DNA of 22,786 nt, from assembly GCA_964546585.1 (NCBI GenBank), contig CAZJKE010000031.1, positions 1 to 22,786 of the forward strand, in the 5' to 3' direction. This stretch comes from CAZJKE01 sp964546585. GTDB taxonomy: Bacteria; Planctomycetota; Phycisphaerae; Phycisphaerales; SM1A02. The notes under the pieces were generated by a model. It searched no databases, was not told where the DNA came from, and was given only the letters and a program-made list of their open reading frames with translations. Below, in pieces: positions 1-7,384 of the stretch; the first letter of the stretch is position 1; the number at the start of each line of letters is the position of its first letter. The position numbers and the translations under genes were made by a program.

Positions 1-1
1 T

Positions 2-745
2 GGAATCCACGACGCCAAGACCGATCGGCTGCTGCTGATCGAGGCAACGCCTGCGATCGAGTCCCAACTTTCCTTCCTGCACGAGTTGTCGGGTTCAACT
101 CGCCCAAGTCGTGTTCCCGTGGATGGCATCCTTCTTACCCACGCGCACATTGGGCATTACACGGGTCTCATGCAACTTGGTCGCGAGGTAGCGTCGACCA
201 AGAAGATGCCTGTCTGGGTGACACCCCGGATGGCTGAATTCCTGCGTCACAACGGCCCGTGGTCGCAACTGGTTCAGTTGGAACAAATAAAGCTACTGGA
301 GGTTTCGCCAGGCTCATCATTTTCGCCGCTCGAAGGCTTGGAGATTGAGGCCATTACTGTTCCGCATCGCGACGAGTTCAGCGACACCGTGGCTTTCCGG
401 ATACACGGCCCCCATCGCACAGTACTGTTTGTGCCCGATGTCGATAGGTGGTCGGGACACGATGGCCTGCTGGAGTCTCTCCTGGAGGGCGTTGATATTG
501 CCTACATTGATGCGACCTTCTATGACGGTCGAGAACTGCCCGGGCGGGACCTATCGGAGATCCCGCATCCACCGATGGTGGACACGATGCGGCGGTTGGC
601 TGATCAGGCGAAGCAACATCCTGGTTCGTTCCGCTTCATTCATCTGAACCATACGAATCCCGCGATGCGTGACACGGCGCTACAGCGGTCAATCAAAGAT
701 GCTGGGTTTGCCGTCGCCGTGCCGGGCGAGCGGGTGGGTCTCTAG
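2..745 (+). CDS. MBL-fold metallo-hydrolase, PqqB-like (5' partial)
   Basis: The reading frame is open from the first bases of the window, so the N-terminus lies outside; 247 residues are visible. The core motif THAHIGHYTGL (His47, His49, His52 of the visible part) is the metal-binding HxHxDH signature of the metallo-beta-lactamase fold, with Gly where Asp is usual. Further likely ligands are His in VPHRDEFSD, Asp in FVPDVDRW, and His in the C-terminal RFIHLNHTNP. The ATxAIESQ start and the HxHxxHYTGL pattern resemble the PqqB branch of the MBL superfamily. No other pqq genes are visible, so a PQQ role is not implied and the substrate is unknown. It ends with TAG ten bases before the convergent acetyltransferase gene. 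The family is sure; the function is not. Confidence 0.85.
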   Translation, partial: GIHDAKTDRLLLIEATPAIESQLSFLHELSGSTRPSRVPVDGILLTHAHIGHYTGLMQLGREVASTKKMPVWVTPRMAEFLRHNGPWSQLVQLEQIKLLEVSPGSSFSPLEGLEIEAITVPHRDEFSDTVAFRIHGPHRTVLFVPDVDRWSGHDGLLESLLEGVDIAYIDATFYDGRELPGRDLSEIPHPPMVDTMRRLADQAKQHPGSFRFIHLNHTNPAMRDTALQRSIKDAGFAVAVPGERVGL

Positions 746-755
746 GATTCCTGCA

Positions 756-1790
756 TCACGAATCACTCGCGGAAGTTTGGTTTTCGTGCTTGCGTGATTC
801 TGCAGACAGCATAATCTCTCGCCGCATGGTGACCATGCACGTCTTGACCTCGAAACCAAGGCGTCGATTCAGGTCGAGCATCGGGGCATTGGATTCCTGT
901 TGGTGCGTGTGAATGGCGGTCAAGCCCTTGCGGCGTGCCCAGTCGAAGCCCGCCTGCTTCAGTGCTTTGACCAAGCCGCGGCGGCGGTAGTCAGGGTGCA
1001 CGCCAGTCATGGAGTGTCCGCACCAATCGGCATCTTGCTCTGGTTTCGCGAGCCAGGCGGTAGCCGCCCACTCGCCATCTATGAGTGCGACGAAGGAACC
1101 AGCGAAATCAGTCTTCATTTCAATTTTTAGACTCTTAATGAAGGCCTCAGTATCACTGTGAAAAATTTCAGCGACATCGAACCCGATGGGCAGATCCTTT
1201 GCGAAGGAAAGGCAAAGTTCCTGAAGTCGTTCTGCCCAGTCTTCGTGCTCCTGCTGGAGTTCTACCAGCGACGCGATGCAAACGCCTTTCCCTTTCGTTT
1301 CGTCAAGGATCTTGCGACCTGTTGCCGCGTCCCATGTCGACACAGTGAAGGCGAGGTGATATCCACGATCGACTTCTTCGAATCCGTGAGCACGGGCCCA
1401 TGTCAGGGAGTCAGTATGTTCTTCGGGGAGTGTCGTAAACCAGTGGGTATAGCCAGCATCTGCAGCGAATCCTGATGCCATGTCCATCAAATGCTTGCCG
1501 ATTCCCTGGCGACGATGATCCGATTCGATGAACACCATTAACGAGATGGCTCCATTGATGATGGCGAGTCCAGCGTTTCCAGCAGATGCCACGCCTACGG
1601 GCTCGCCGTCAGACTCTGCAATAAACCCGAAACTAATGAATTCTGAGGAGGCGCAAGCATCCATATGATCCTGCAGCCTTGCCTCAGCGGTACGTCGTGG
1701 TAGATACTCCGGCAACCATGCGTTGACGAAGCGAGTAACCACTTGCATGTCGTCAAGCGTAGATTGCAGTTCTCGTACGGTGATCGTCAT
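756..1790 (-). CDS. tandem-domain GNAT N-acetyltransferase
   Basis: A protein of 344 residues with two GNAT folds in tandem. The N-terminal copy (about residues 5-155) has the acetyl-CoA pyrophosphate loop HRRQGIGKHLM and the C-terminal ARAHGFEEVDRGYHL element. The second copy (about 180-330) has YRRRGLVKALK followed by NAPMLDLNRRLGF, the usual C-terminal GNAT motif. Such proteins transfer acetyl groups from acetyl-CoA to small-molecule amines or protein N-termini; the substrate cannot be read from sequence. I chose the ATG at 1790 rather than an upstream in-frame start at 1826, because GGAGGT lies 8 nt before it on the minus strand and homology begins at MTITVREL. It is transcribed divergently from the dockerin protein and converges with the MBL gene. 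Confidence 0.88.
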   Translation of the reverse strand: MTITVRELQSTLDDMQVVTRFVNAWLPEYLPRRTAEARLQDHMDACASSEFISFGFIAESDGEPVGVASAGNAGLAIINGAISLMVFIESDHRRQGIGKHLMDMASGFAADAGYTHWFTTLPEEHTDSLTWARAHGFEEVDRGYHLAFTVSTWDAATGRKILDETKGKGVCIASLVELQQEHEDWAERLQELCLSFAKDLPIGFDVAEIFHSDTEAFIKSLKIEMKTDFAGSFVALIDGEWAATAWLAKPEQDADWCGHSMTGVHPDYRRRGLVKALKQAGFDWARRKGLTAIHTHQQESNAPMLDLNRRLGFEVKTCMVTMRREIMLSAESRKHENQTSASDS

Positions 1791-1871
1791 TACATCTACC
1801 TCCGTGTACCAGATGATTGCCAGCATGATCGCGACTGGCCCTGCAATACAATCGCTAACATCGTAATAGGC

Positions 1872-1900
1872 TTGTCTGGCAATGTCATGAGGTGTACGCT
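1872..1900 (+). promoter_or_regulatory. putative sigma70-type promoter of the dockerin gene
   Basis: TTGTCT (1872-1877) is followed after 17 bases by TACGCT (1895-1900), and the ATG at 1907 begins 6 nt after the hexamer. This geometry would start transcription at or next to the A of ATG, giving a leaderless mRNA. The hexamers match the consensus only partly (4/6 and 3/6). Confidence 0.35.
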
Positions 1901-1906
1901 GCAGAT

Positions 1907-2701
1907 ATGATCCTGCCGATACTCGCCATTATTTCAATGCCGATTGAACCACTCTCTGGGTCCGGCAGCATCTACGTCTTTGACATACTCGGTCCATCGA
2001 GCGATCCGATCTGCATTCACGCAGAGACATATGACCTTGGCCTAGCAGAGTTGCTTGAAGGCGAGGAAGCGGACGTGGTCTGCATCGACGGACAGGATTC
2101 TGCGCAGTCTCATGCCGAGATCAGCGTGCTGATCTCTGACACGCAGTTCAGGCCCGAAATGAGCGGATGGGGCGACGCTGTCGCGGGGGAGGGGCAAACG
2201 GCCTTCAGTCGACATGACACATCGGGCGGAGTCACCTTCAACGTGTACGAACCGGTTCGCGTGCGATTGAACTGGTTCATGTGGGCAGCCGGGCTTGGGA
2301 ACGCGAATATGACGCTTCGCCGCGTGGGAGACATCGACGGGCCAACAGTTCCGTTTCCACCCATCTTTGAACAGACTGTGTCTTCCTACATCGAACCCAT
2401 TCAGATCGACGACATCACTATGTTTACGATGCGGACGGGACGGTGGCGGGTGAGCATGTTCTCGACACACCAGGCCATGAACACGAAGAAGGGCTTCATG
2501 AACGGGTTTGCCCGCGGGACTTTCGAGGGCACTTGGATTGACCTGGGCGATGTGGATGGCAGTGGGAATGTTGATTTGACTGATTTGCTGGATGTCATCG
2601 CGTCATGGGGTCTTTGTGGATCATGCGCCGCTGACGTCACTGGTGACGGATACGTCGATACGAGCGACCTGCTTCAGGTCATCGCTGACTGGTCAGGGTG
2701 A
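1907..2701 (+). CDS. protein with C-terminal Cys-containing (planctomycete-type) dockerin domain
   Basis: A protein of 264 residues whose last 50 or so residues form a type I dockerin-like pair of calcium loops, DVDGSGNVDLTDLLDVIASWG and DVTGDGYVDTSDLLQVIADW. They are joined by a short LCGSCA linker with two cysteines, as in the dockerins that tail many planctomycete exported proteins (called GC-type in some annotation). The first 210 residues are a beta-rich region of no family I recognise. The start MILPILAIIS is hydrophobic and could be a short signal segment, though it lacks a basic n-region. GTG at 1892 is an alternative start, but the promoter-like hexamer overlaps it. No cohesin or cellulosomal gene is nearby, so the dockerin may be a sorting or attachment tail. 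The 3' end overlaps mtaB by 23 bases. Confidence 0.8.
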   Translation: MILPILAIISMPIEPLSGSGSIYVFDILGPSSDPICIHAETYDLGLAELLEGEEADVVCIDGQDSAQSHAEISVLISDTQFRPEMSGWGDAVAGEGQTAFSRHDTSGGVTFNVYEPVRVRLNWFMWAAGLGNANMTLRRVGDIDGPTVPFPPIFEQTVSSYIEPIQIDDITMFTMRTGRWRVSMFSTHQAMNTKKGFMNGFARGTFEGTWIDLGDVDGSGNVDLTDLLDVIASWGLCGSCAADVTGDGYVDTSDLLQVIADWSG

Positions 2702-4061
2702 CTGCCTGCTGTTGCAGCACGGGAAGCACTGTGACAGCTGGGGTGGTGGTTGCAGTAGCGTGCGTGACGCGGGCAGCCACAAGCGTGCCGGGCAACGCGT
2801 TGGTGGCCAGAGTGATCTCCGCATAGTGATCGCAGCGACCACGAGCGTACTCGGTCCCGTTGGCCGGATGTTCGATCAGAACTCGCACCTCGTGATCCAC
2901 GAGATTTCTTCGGTAGGAGAGCGATAGTTCCGAGTCGAGTGAGAGGAGCGTCTGCACGCGGTGACGAATCACGGAAGCCGGCAGTTGCGGCCAGCGTGCT
3001 GCGGCAGTTCCGCTCCGTACGGAATAGGGAAACACATGCATGTGAAGAAATCCGACCCGCTGCGCAATCTCGATTGTGCGATCGAAGTCGTTCTCATCCT
3101 CGCCAGGAAACCCGCAGATGATGTCTGTTGTGATTGCCGGGGGCAGTGCGTCCAGCGCTAACCGATCCTGCACCATCGCGATCATGTCGAGGTACATATG
3201 GGTGTCATACTGCCTGTTCATCTTGTGCAGTACCGCATCACTTCCAGACTGGAGCGGCAGGTGCAGGTGCGGCGCGATGATCGGTTGATTTGCGAGCATC
3301 GCGTCAAGTAACACATTGGTGACATCGCCCGGCTCCATGGAGCTGAGACGCAGTCGCCCCAGGCCCTTGATCTGTGCAACGGCATCGAGGAGGTCAGCCA
3401 AGTGTTCCCGATCTGGGTCTACCTGTTTTCGTCGCAACGCCGTCTCATGACCGTACGCGCCGATGAATATGCCGGTGAGGACGATCTCCTGATGACCGAG
3501 ATCGACCAGCCGTGTTGCCTCTGCGACAACATCGCCAATCTTCTTTGATCGAAGCGTTGTGCGGATTTTCGGAATGATGCAGAATGTGCAGTGGGCGTCG
3601 CAGCCGTCCTGAATCCGTAATTCTGCCCGTACATGATGTGCAGGTTGCTTCGGCATCGTGACAGGAAGCGTCACCGCTCGGCGCACAACTACGCCAGTTG
3701 CTCTTGGCTGGTCGAGCATCGCATCGAGAGTTTCGGCAAATCTGTCAATCATCACTCCCTCGCCCGCCTGGGGAACGACTGCATCACCAAGTTCCGCAGC
3801 GACGCCACCGTCTGTCCCTGGGAAACAGCCGGTGACAATGACACGGCCGCCGCGGCGCGATGCGCGACGAATAGCATTTCTGGATTTCGCAGCCGCTGTT
3901 CCGGTCACGCTGCATGTGTGCACAACCTCGATGTCGGCTGACGACTCGCTTTTCCGCAGGCCCCGGCTGCGCAGTACGGTTTCCATGTCACGGCGCTCCG
4001 CGTGGTTGACGCGGCAGCCCAGAACGGTGAATCGGTAGGTGCAGGCCATGTGCTGAACCAT
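2679..4061 (-). CDS. mtaB: tRNA (N6-L-threonylcarbamoyladenosine(37)-C2)-methylthiotransferase MtaB
   Basis: A MiaB/MtaB-type methylthiotransferase of 460 residues (456 if the ATG at 4049 is used). The N-terminal domain has the three cysteines for the auxiliary [4Fe-4S] cluster: LGCRVN (Cys16), HTCSVT (Cys50) and TGCFPG (Cys79). The radical SAM domain has CDAHCTFC (Cys154, 158, 161), followed by IIPKIR. A TRAM-like C-terminal segment follows, about residues 385-440. LGCRVNHAE and HTCSVT point to the MtaB subfamily rather than MiaB or RimO. It converts t6A37 to ms2t6A in ANN-decoding tRNAs in the cytoplasm. No clear Shine-Dalgarno is present before either start. It diverges from the small membrane protein gene and converges with the dockerin gene. 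Confidence 0.93.
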   Translation of the reverse strand: MVQHMACTYRFTVLGCRVNHAERRDMETVLRSRGLRKSESSADIEVVHTCSVTGTAAAKSRNAIRRASRRGGRVIVTGCFPGTDGGVAAELGDAVVPQAGEGVMIDRFAETLDAMLDQPRATGVVVRRAVTLPVTMPKQPAHHVRAELRIQDGCDAHCTFCIIPKIRTTLRSKKIGDVVAEATRLVDLGHQEIVLTGIFIGAYGHETALRRKQVDPDREHLADLLDAVAQIKGLGRLRLSSMEPGDVTNVLLDAMLANQPIIAPHLHLPLQSGSDAVLHKMNRQYDTHMYLDMIAMVQDRLALDALPPAITTDIICGFPGEDENDFDRTIEIAQRVGFLHMHVFPYSVRSGTAAARWPQLPASVIRHRVQTLLSLDSELSLSYRRNLVDHEVRVLIEHPANGTEYARGRCDHYAEITLATNALPGTLVAARVTHATATTTPAVTVLPVLQQQAVTLTSQR

Positions 4062-4078
4062 TATTGCAGGCAGGGGGG

Positions 4079-4084
4079 TATCCT
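4079..4084 (+). promoter_or_regulatory. putative -10 hexamer (TATCCT) of a leaderless transcript
   Basis: TATCCT lies exactly 6 nt upstream of the ATG at 4091, the geometry of a leaderless message. No convincing -35 is seen at 16-18 bp spacing. A purine-rich AGGGGGG run also lies 12 nt before the ATG, so a weak Shine-Dalgarno reading is an alternative. Confidence 0.3.
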
Positions 4085-4090
4085 TCTCCC

Positions 4091-4282
4091 ATGCGGACCT
4101 ACCTTGTCATTGTCATTGCGGTGTTTGAGCTCGTCGCCATCGGCCATCTTCTTCGCATCCTGACGGACTGTTCGCTCATCATCGCTGATGTGGACATTCC
4201 CATGTGGGCGTCGTGGCTGGCATTCATCGTGCTCGAGGTACTGGTGCTCATTGGAATCAAACTTGCCGCCCGCGATCATTGA
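4091..4282 (+). CDS. small two-helix membrane protein
   Basis: A 63-residue protein with two predicted membrane segments: about residues 3-21 (TYLVIVIAVFELVAIGHLL) and about 37-58 (MWASWLAFIVLEVLVLIGI). They are separated by an acidic loop with DCSLIIADVD, and a short basic tail follows. I do not recognise a family. Support for it being real comes from its position directly upstream of and overlapping the uracil-DNA glycosylase gene, from its ATG with an upstream TATCCT, and from its non-random hydrophobic pattern. A TTG at 4064 would extend it by nine residues but is less likely. No enzymatic function can be inferred. Confidence 0.55.
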   Translation: MRTYLVIVIAVFELVAIGHLLRILTDCSLIIADVDIPMWASWLAFIVLEVLVLIGIKLAARDH

Positions 4283-4997
4283 CATCACCCGCCGTCTGGC
4301 TGCAGATGTCGACGCACTGTCGTTTTCCGATCCGGTGACCCATGTCCACAACCCGATCCGCTACGCATGGCGACCGGTCGAGTCATACCTGCAGAAGTAC
4401 GGAGAGAAGCAGGGGCGTTCACTCCTGATCGGCATGAATCCCGGTCCGTGGGGAATGGCGCAAACGGGCGTGCCCTTCGGCGAGGTCAACGCAGTGCGCG
4501 ACTTCCTGGGCATTTCAGAACCGGTCGATCGTCCAAGGGGCGAACATCCAAAGCGACCGGTGATGGGGTTCGAGTGCTCGCGGAGTGAAGTCAGCGGCAG
4601 GCGGATCTGGAGATGGGCTGCCGATCGGTTCGGCACAGCCGATGCGTTCTTTCAGGAGTTTTTTGTATGGAACTACTGTCCGCTCTGCTTCATGGAAGAG
4701 AGTGGCCGCAACCGCACGCCGGACAAGTTGCCAGCAGCGGAGCGTAAAGCACTCTTTCAAGTGTGTGATGCCGCGCTTCGCGAGATGGTGGATGCGTTGG
4801 CGCCTTCCCGCATCATCGGGATTGGAGTGTTTGCGAGCAAGCGAACCGCTGCGGCGCTCGAACGTGGCGACATCAATACGGTTCTGCATCCAAGCCCCGC
4901 AAGCCCCGGTGCCAATCGTGGTTGGGCGGAGCAGGCCGAGCGGCAACTTGCCGAGATGGGCGTCACTCTTCCTCAGGCGGCTGCGCCGATGACTTGA
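4263..4997 (+). CDS. SMUG1-type uracil-DNA glycosylase
   Basis: The signature GMNPGPWGMAQTGVPFGEV and the C-terminal HPSPASPGANRGW are the two active-site motifs of single-strand-selective monofunctional uracil-DNA glycosylase. Asn59 is the equivalent of the human water-positioning Asn, and His209 is the active-site His. The enzyme excises uracil and oxidised thymine derivatives from DNA, starting base excision repair. The conserved region begins at PVTHVHNPIRYAW. No ATG lies close upstream in this frame. TTG at 4263 (244 residues) is my choice and TTG at 4251 the alternative; both lie inside the end of the small membrane protein gene, suggesting translational coupling. The open frame extends back to 4188, but that part is in shadow of the upstream gene. 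The last 35 bases overlap the convergent PHP gene. Confidence 0.88.
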   Translation: MPPAIIDITRRLAADVDALSFSDPVTHVHNPIRYAWRPVESYLQKYGEKQGRSLLIGMNPGPWGMAQTGVPFGEVNAVRDFLGISEPVDRPRGEHPKRPVMGFECSRSEVSGRRIWRWAADRFGTADAFFQEFFVWNYCPLCFMEESGRNRTPDKLPAAERKALFQVCDAALREMVDALAPSRIIGIGVFASKRTAAALERGDINTVLHPSPASPGANRGWAEQAERQLAEMGVTLPQAAAPMT

Positions 4998-7353
4998 TCT
5001 CGTTGTCGATCACGCGGAAGTAGAATCCGAAAGTTTTTGTCCCGTTGAGCACCTTGACCAGCACGGGATTCCAGCCAGCCCGAAGCGACATCGTTCCGAG
5101 ATGCCGGTCGCGTGACGCATACTGCCACTCCGGGTCGTCAAGTACCAGCGTGTCGTTGACCCAGACTCTGCACCCATCGTCGCTGCCGATTGTGAACCGC
5201 ACCTCGCGGTCGTCCGGACTCCAGACCCAACACCGCGCATAGGCGATCGCCCGCTCGTACACCACGGCCACAGGCACGATGGTCGCGAGATCCACGAATC
5301 CACTTTCCGATGCCTCGATGGTCTGCCATTCCAACGGCCCGCCTTGCTTTGTCTTCGGTGCCGTGATGTGGACGATGCCAGGCTCGGGTGCCTGCGCATT
5401 TCCGAGCGCCTCCATGTCGGGTGCGGGGAAATACCCGGCCACCTCCCACTCCCGGAGAAAGTCGCCGCCCAATCGAAGCGCATGTTCCGAAGCAAATCGC
5501 CGCGCGTTGGACCAGCCGAAGCGATCCACAAATCGCCAGAAGAGTTCGTCGCTGACATCAGGTTCGATGGTGTCACTGGCGGCCCAGCCACTGAATGCAA
5601 GATAGTGGTCGCTGTCGGGGCGATCGACGACTGCGGAGAGCAGTGGTAGAAGTGAAGCGTCCGAACTCGCAGCCGCAGCGCGGCACGCAGCGAGGCGGAC
5701 ACCGCGGTCGTCGTGGGACAATCCGTAACGGATCATCTGCGTGTTGATTTTCTCGTCTCCGGCGGCAGCCAACACGAGCATGGCGACTTCGGAGGGAGAA
5801 GATCCTTCTGCTGCCGCCAGGACAGAAGCAAGGTCACCATCATCCACCGTGTTGCGTGCCCACTGGCTCGGTGGCGTCCACACGCCATCATCATCGGCAT
5901 CTATATAGATAGGGTTCGCAATTGCGATGGGGAGAATCGGCCGCGATTGTTCGATGATGTAGGGCGACAGGTCGCTCTGGCCATCAACGATCGCCGCAAT
6001 CCAGCAGTCGCGTTCCACGGGAATGTGAAAGCGGGGGCGCAGGCGTGTGGGCCCATTCTCTTCGCGGGACACCTCAAGCGTGGCAGCGACATCTCCGTTC
6101 TTGATGATCCGAATCCGGTCGATCGGAATCCAGGATGCGGATTGGATGTCGAGATGGATGTCCACCACGCCGTCCAGTGCGGCGATCGTACTGCCCATGG
6201 GTTGGCCGTCCGCAGTCATGCGTACAAACGGGCCGGTCGTGGCCGACACTTGCCCACCCCTGATTGCATTTGCAACCGCGGCGGGATCGATGTTCGACGC
6301 ATCATCACTTCCCACATGGACGAAGTTCCGCGGGACGCCGGCAATGTTGGCGATGACGGTATGGCTGTCACTATTTCCGATTGCCGCGATCCGGCGGCCG
6401 GCGTTGAGCATGTTGTACCAATCCTGCAACACGCTGTGTTTACTTGCCCGTGTGTTGATGTCGTCGACTTCAGCGTCGTAGAAACCCCATCCCTCATTCT
6501 CATTGAGCACTTCTATGGAGTCGAAATCCCACGACCAGCGATCATCCGTTGCTTCGCCGGTGACCGGGTCGAGCCCTCGCTTGCCGAAGTAGTCGATGCC
6601 GCCCCATCGCGGGTGGTTGATCTGGATGATCGGGACGACATCCCATTCGTTTTCTTCCGCGCGGATCATGGAAAAGAGCGATTGTGCGTCAAGATCCTGA
6701 TTCACAACTGCGGCGTCGGGATGAAACGGAAAAGCGTTGAGGTGACCGTAGTTTGTCGAAACTTCATTGCCGATGACGGCGGTCAGATGATTCTCAGCGC
6801 CGAGCAACTCAATTGTCGGGTCGTAGTCGGTGTTGTGATTGTGGTCGGTAGCGACGGCAAATTCCACACCTTCTCCCACGATCGAAATGATCCTCTCTGG
6901 CATGTTGGAGTCGCCGTGGCCGGAGTGCGTCAGGGTGTGGAGGTGAAAGTCGCCGCTGACCCAGCCTGTCGTATCGACTTCGTGAATCAGGTTCGCAGTC
7001 CACTGCGACTCGCTTCCCGGCGAGATATCAATGTGCGTAGAGTCCATCGACCACTCAAGGCCGTGGGTGGCGTACACATCCCACGAACCTGCCGGAACGG
7101 TTATGGCGCCTTTGCCACTGAGCGTGTACACCGCGTGCCGGCGAACTGCCAGGTCGTTCGGCGAAGCATCGGCATTGGGAAAGAGATCCTGCGAGCCGCC
7201 ATCCTGATCAATAAAGGTCAGCCGGCCGGGCATGGGCTCGCCCGCCTCGTCGAGGATTTCGAATACGAGCACGCCGCTCTGGGCGTCACTGGCGGTAGGA
7301 GCGGGGTCGGCGGCGGTGTGGAGGACGCAATAGAGGGCGATGAGTGTGTGCAT
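4963..7353 (-). CDS. CehA/McbA-family PHP-domain metallohydrolase with HEAT-like and C-terminal beta-sandwich modules
   Basis: A 796-residue protein with a multi-metal PHP domain at about residues 130-360. Ligand motifs are GDFHLHTLTHSGHGDS (His137, His139), ATDHNHNTD (Asp170, His171), IGNEVST (Glu197), YGHLNAF (His204), INHPRW (His247) and IGNSDSH (Asp329, His331). This is the CehA/McbA arrangement; characterised members hydrolyse carbamate or ester bonds, and many relatives have unknown substrates. Before it lies a beta-rich domain (about 25-125). After it come an alpha-helical repeat stretch resembling HEAT repeats (about 515-640) and a C-terminal sandwich (about 690-785) with SDDGCRVWVND and LRAGWNPVLVKV, as in PA14-like or glycosidase carbohydrate-binding modules. 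The N-terminus is hydrophobic without basic residues, so export is likely but the signal is weak. It diverges from the ABC ATPase gene. Confidence 0.87.
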   Translation of the reverse strand: MHTLIALYCVLHTAADPAPTASDAQSGVLVFEILDEAGEPMPGRLTFIDQDGGSQDLFPNADASPNDLAVRRHAVYTLSGKGAITVPAGSWDVYATHGLEWSMDSTHIDISPGSESQWTANLIHEVDTTGWVSGDFHLHTLTHSGHGDSNMPERIISIVGEGVEFAVATDHNHNTDYDPTIELLGAENHLTAVIGNEVSTNYGHLNAFPFHPDAAVVNQDLDAQSLFSMIRAEENEWDVVPIIQINHPRWGGIDYFGKRGLDPVTGEATDDRWSWDFDSIEVLNENEGWGFYDAEVDDINTRASKHSVLQDWYNMLNAGRRIAAIGNSDSHTVIANIAGVPRNFVHVGSDDASNIDPAAVANAIRGGQVSATTGPFVRMTADGQPMGSTIAALDGVVDIHLDIQSASWIPIDRIRIIKNGDVAATLEVSREENGPTRLRPRFHIPVERDCWIAAIVDGQSDLSPYIIEQSRPILPIAIANPIYIDADDDGVWTPPSQWARNTVDDGDLASVLAAAEGSSPSEVAMLVLAAAGDEKINTQMIRYGLSHDDRGVRLAACRAAAASSDASLLPLLSAVVDRPDSDHYLAFSGWAASDTIEPDVSDELFWRFVDRFGWSNARRFASEHALRLGGDFLREWEVAGYFPAPDMEALGNAQAPEPGIVHITAPKTKQGGPLEWQTIEASESGFVDLATIVPVAVVYERAIAYARCWVWSPDDREVRFTIGSDDGCRVWVNDTLVLDDPEWQYASRDRHLGTMSLRAGWNPVLVKVLNGTKTFGFYFRVIDNEIKSSAQPPEEE

Positions 7354-7359
7354 TGTCGG

Positions 7360-7365
7360 ATGGTA
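7360..7365 (-). promoter_or_regulatory. putative -10 hexamer (TACCAT) of the PHP hydrolase gene
   Basis: On the minus strand TACCAT lies exactly 6 nt before the ATG at 7353, predicting a leaderless transcript. It sits back to back with the plus-strand TATCCT at 7373-7378 inside a 31-base intergenic gap. No good -35 is visible. Confidence 0.3.
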
Positions 7366-7372
7366 GCGTCGC

Positions 7373-7378
7373 TATCCT
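7373..7378 (+). promoter_or_regulatory. putative -10 hexamer (TATCCT) of the ABC ATPase gene
   Basis: TATCCT lies exactly 6 nt before the ATG at 7385, and there is no Shine-Dalgarno sequence. A -35 element at the usual distance would fall in the first codons of the divergent PHP gene; only weak matches are there. Confidence 0.33.
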
Positions 7379-7384
7379 TGCGGC

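Noticed and set aside
86..745. MBL gene starting at TTG 86
   Set aside because: The frame is open and family-like upstream to the window edge (KTDRLLLIEATPAIESQ), so the gene starts outside the window.
1892..1906. GTG start for the dockerin protein
   Set aside because: It overlaps the promoter-like TACGCT hexamer and adds a charged residue before the hydrophobic N-terminus. ATG 1907 fits both signals better.
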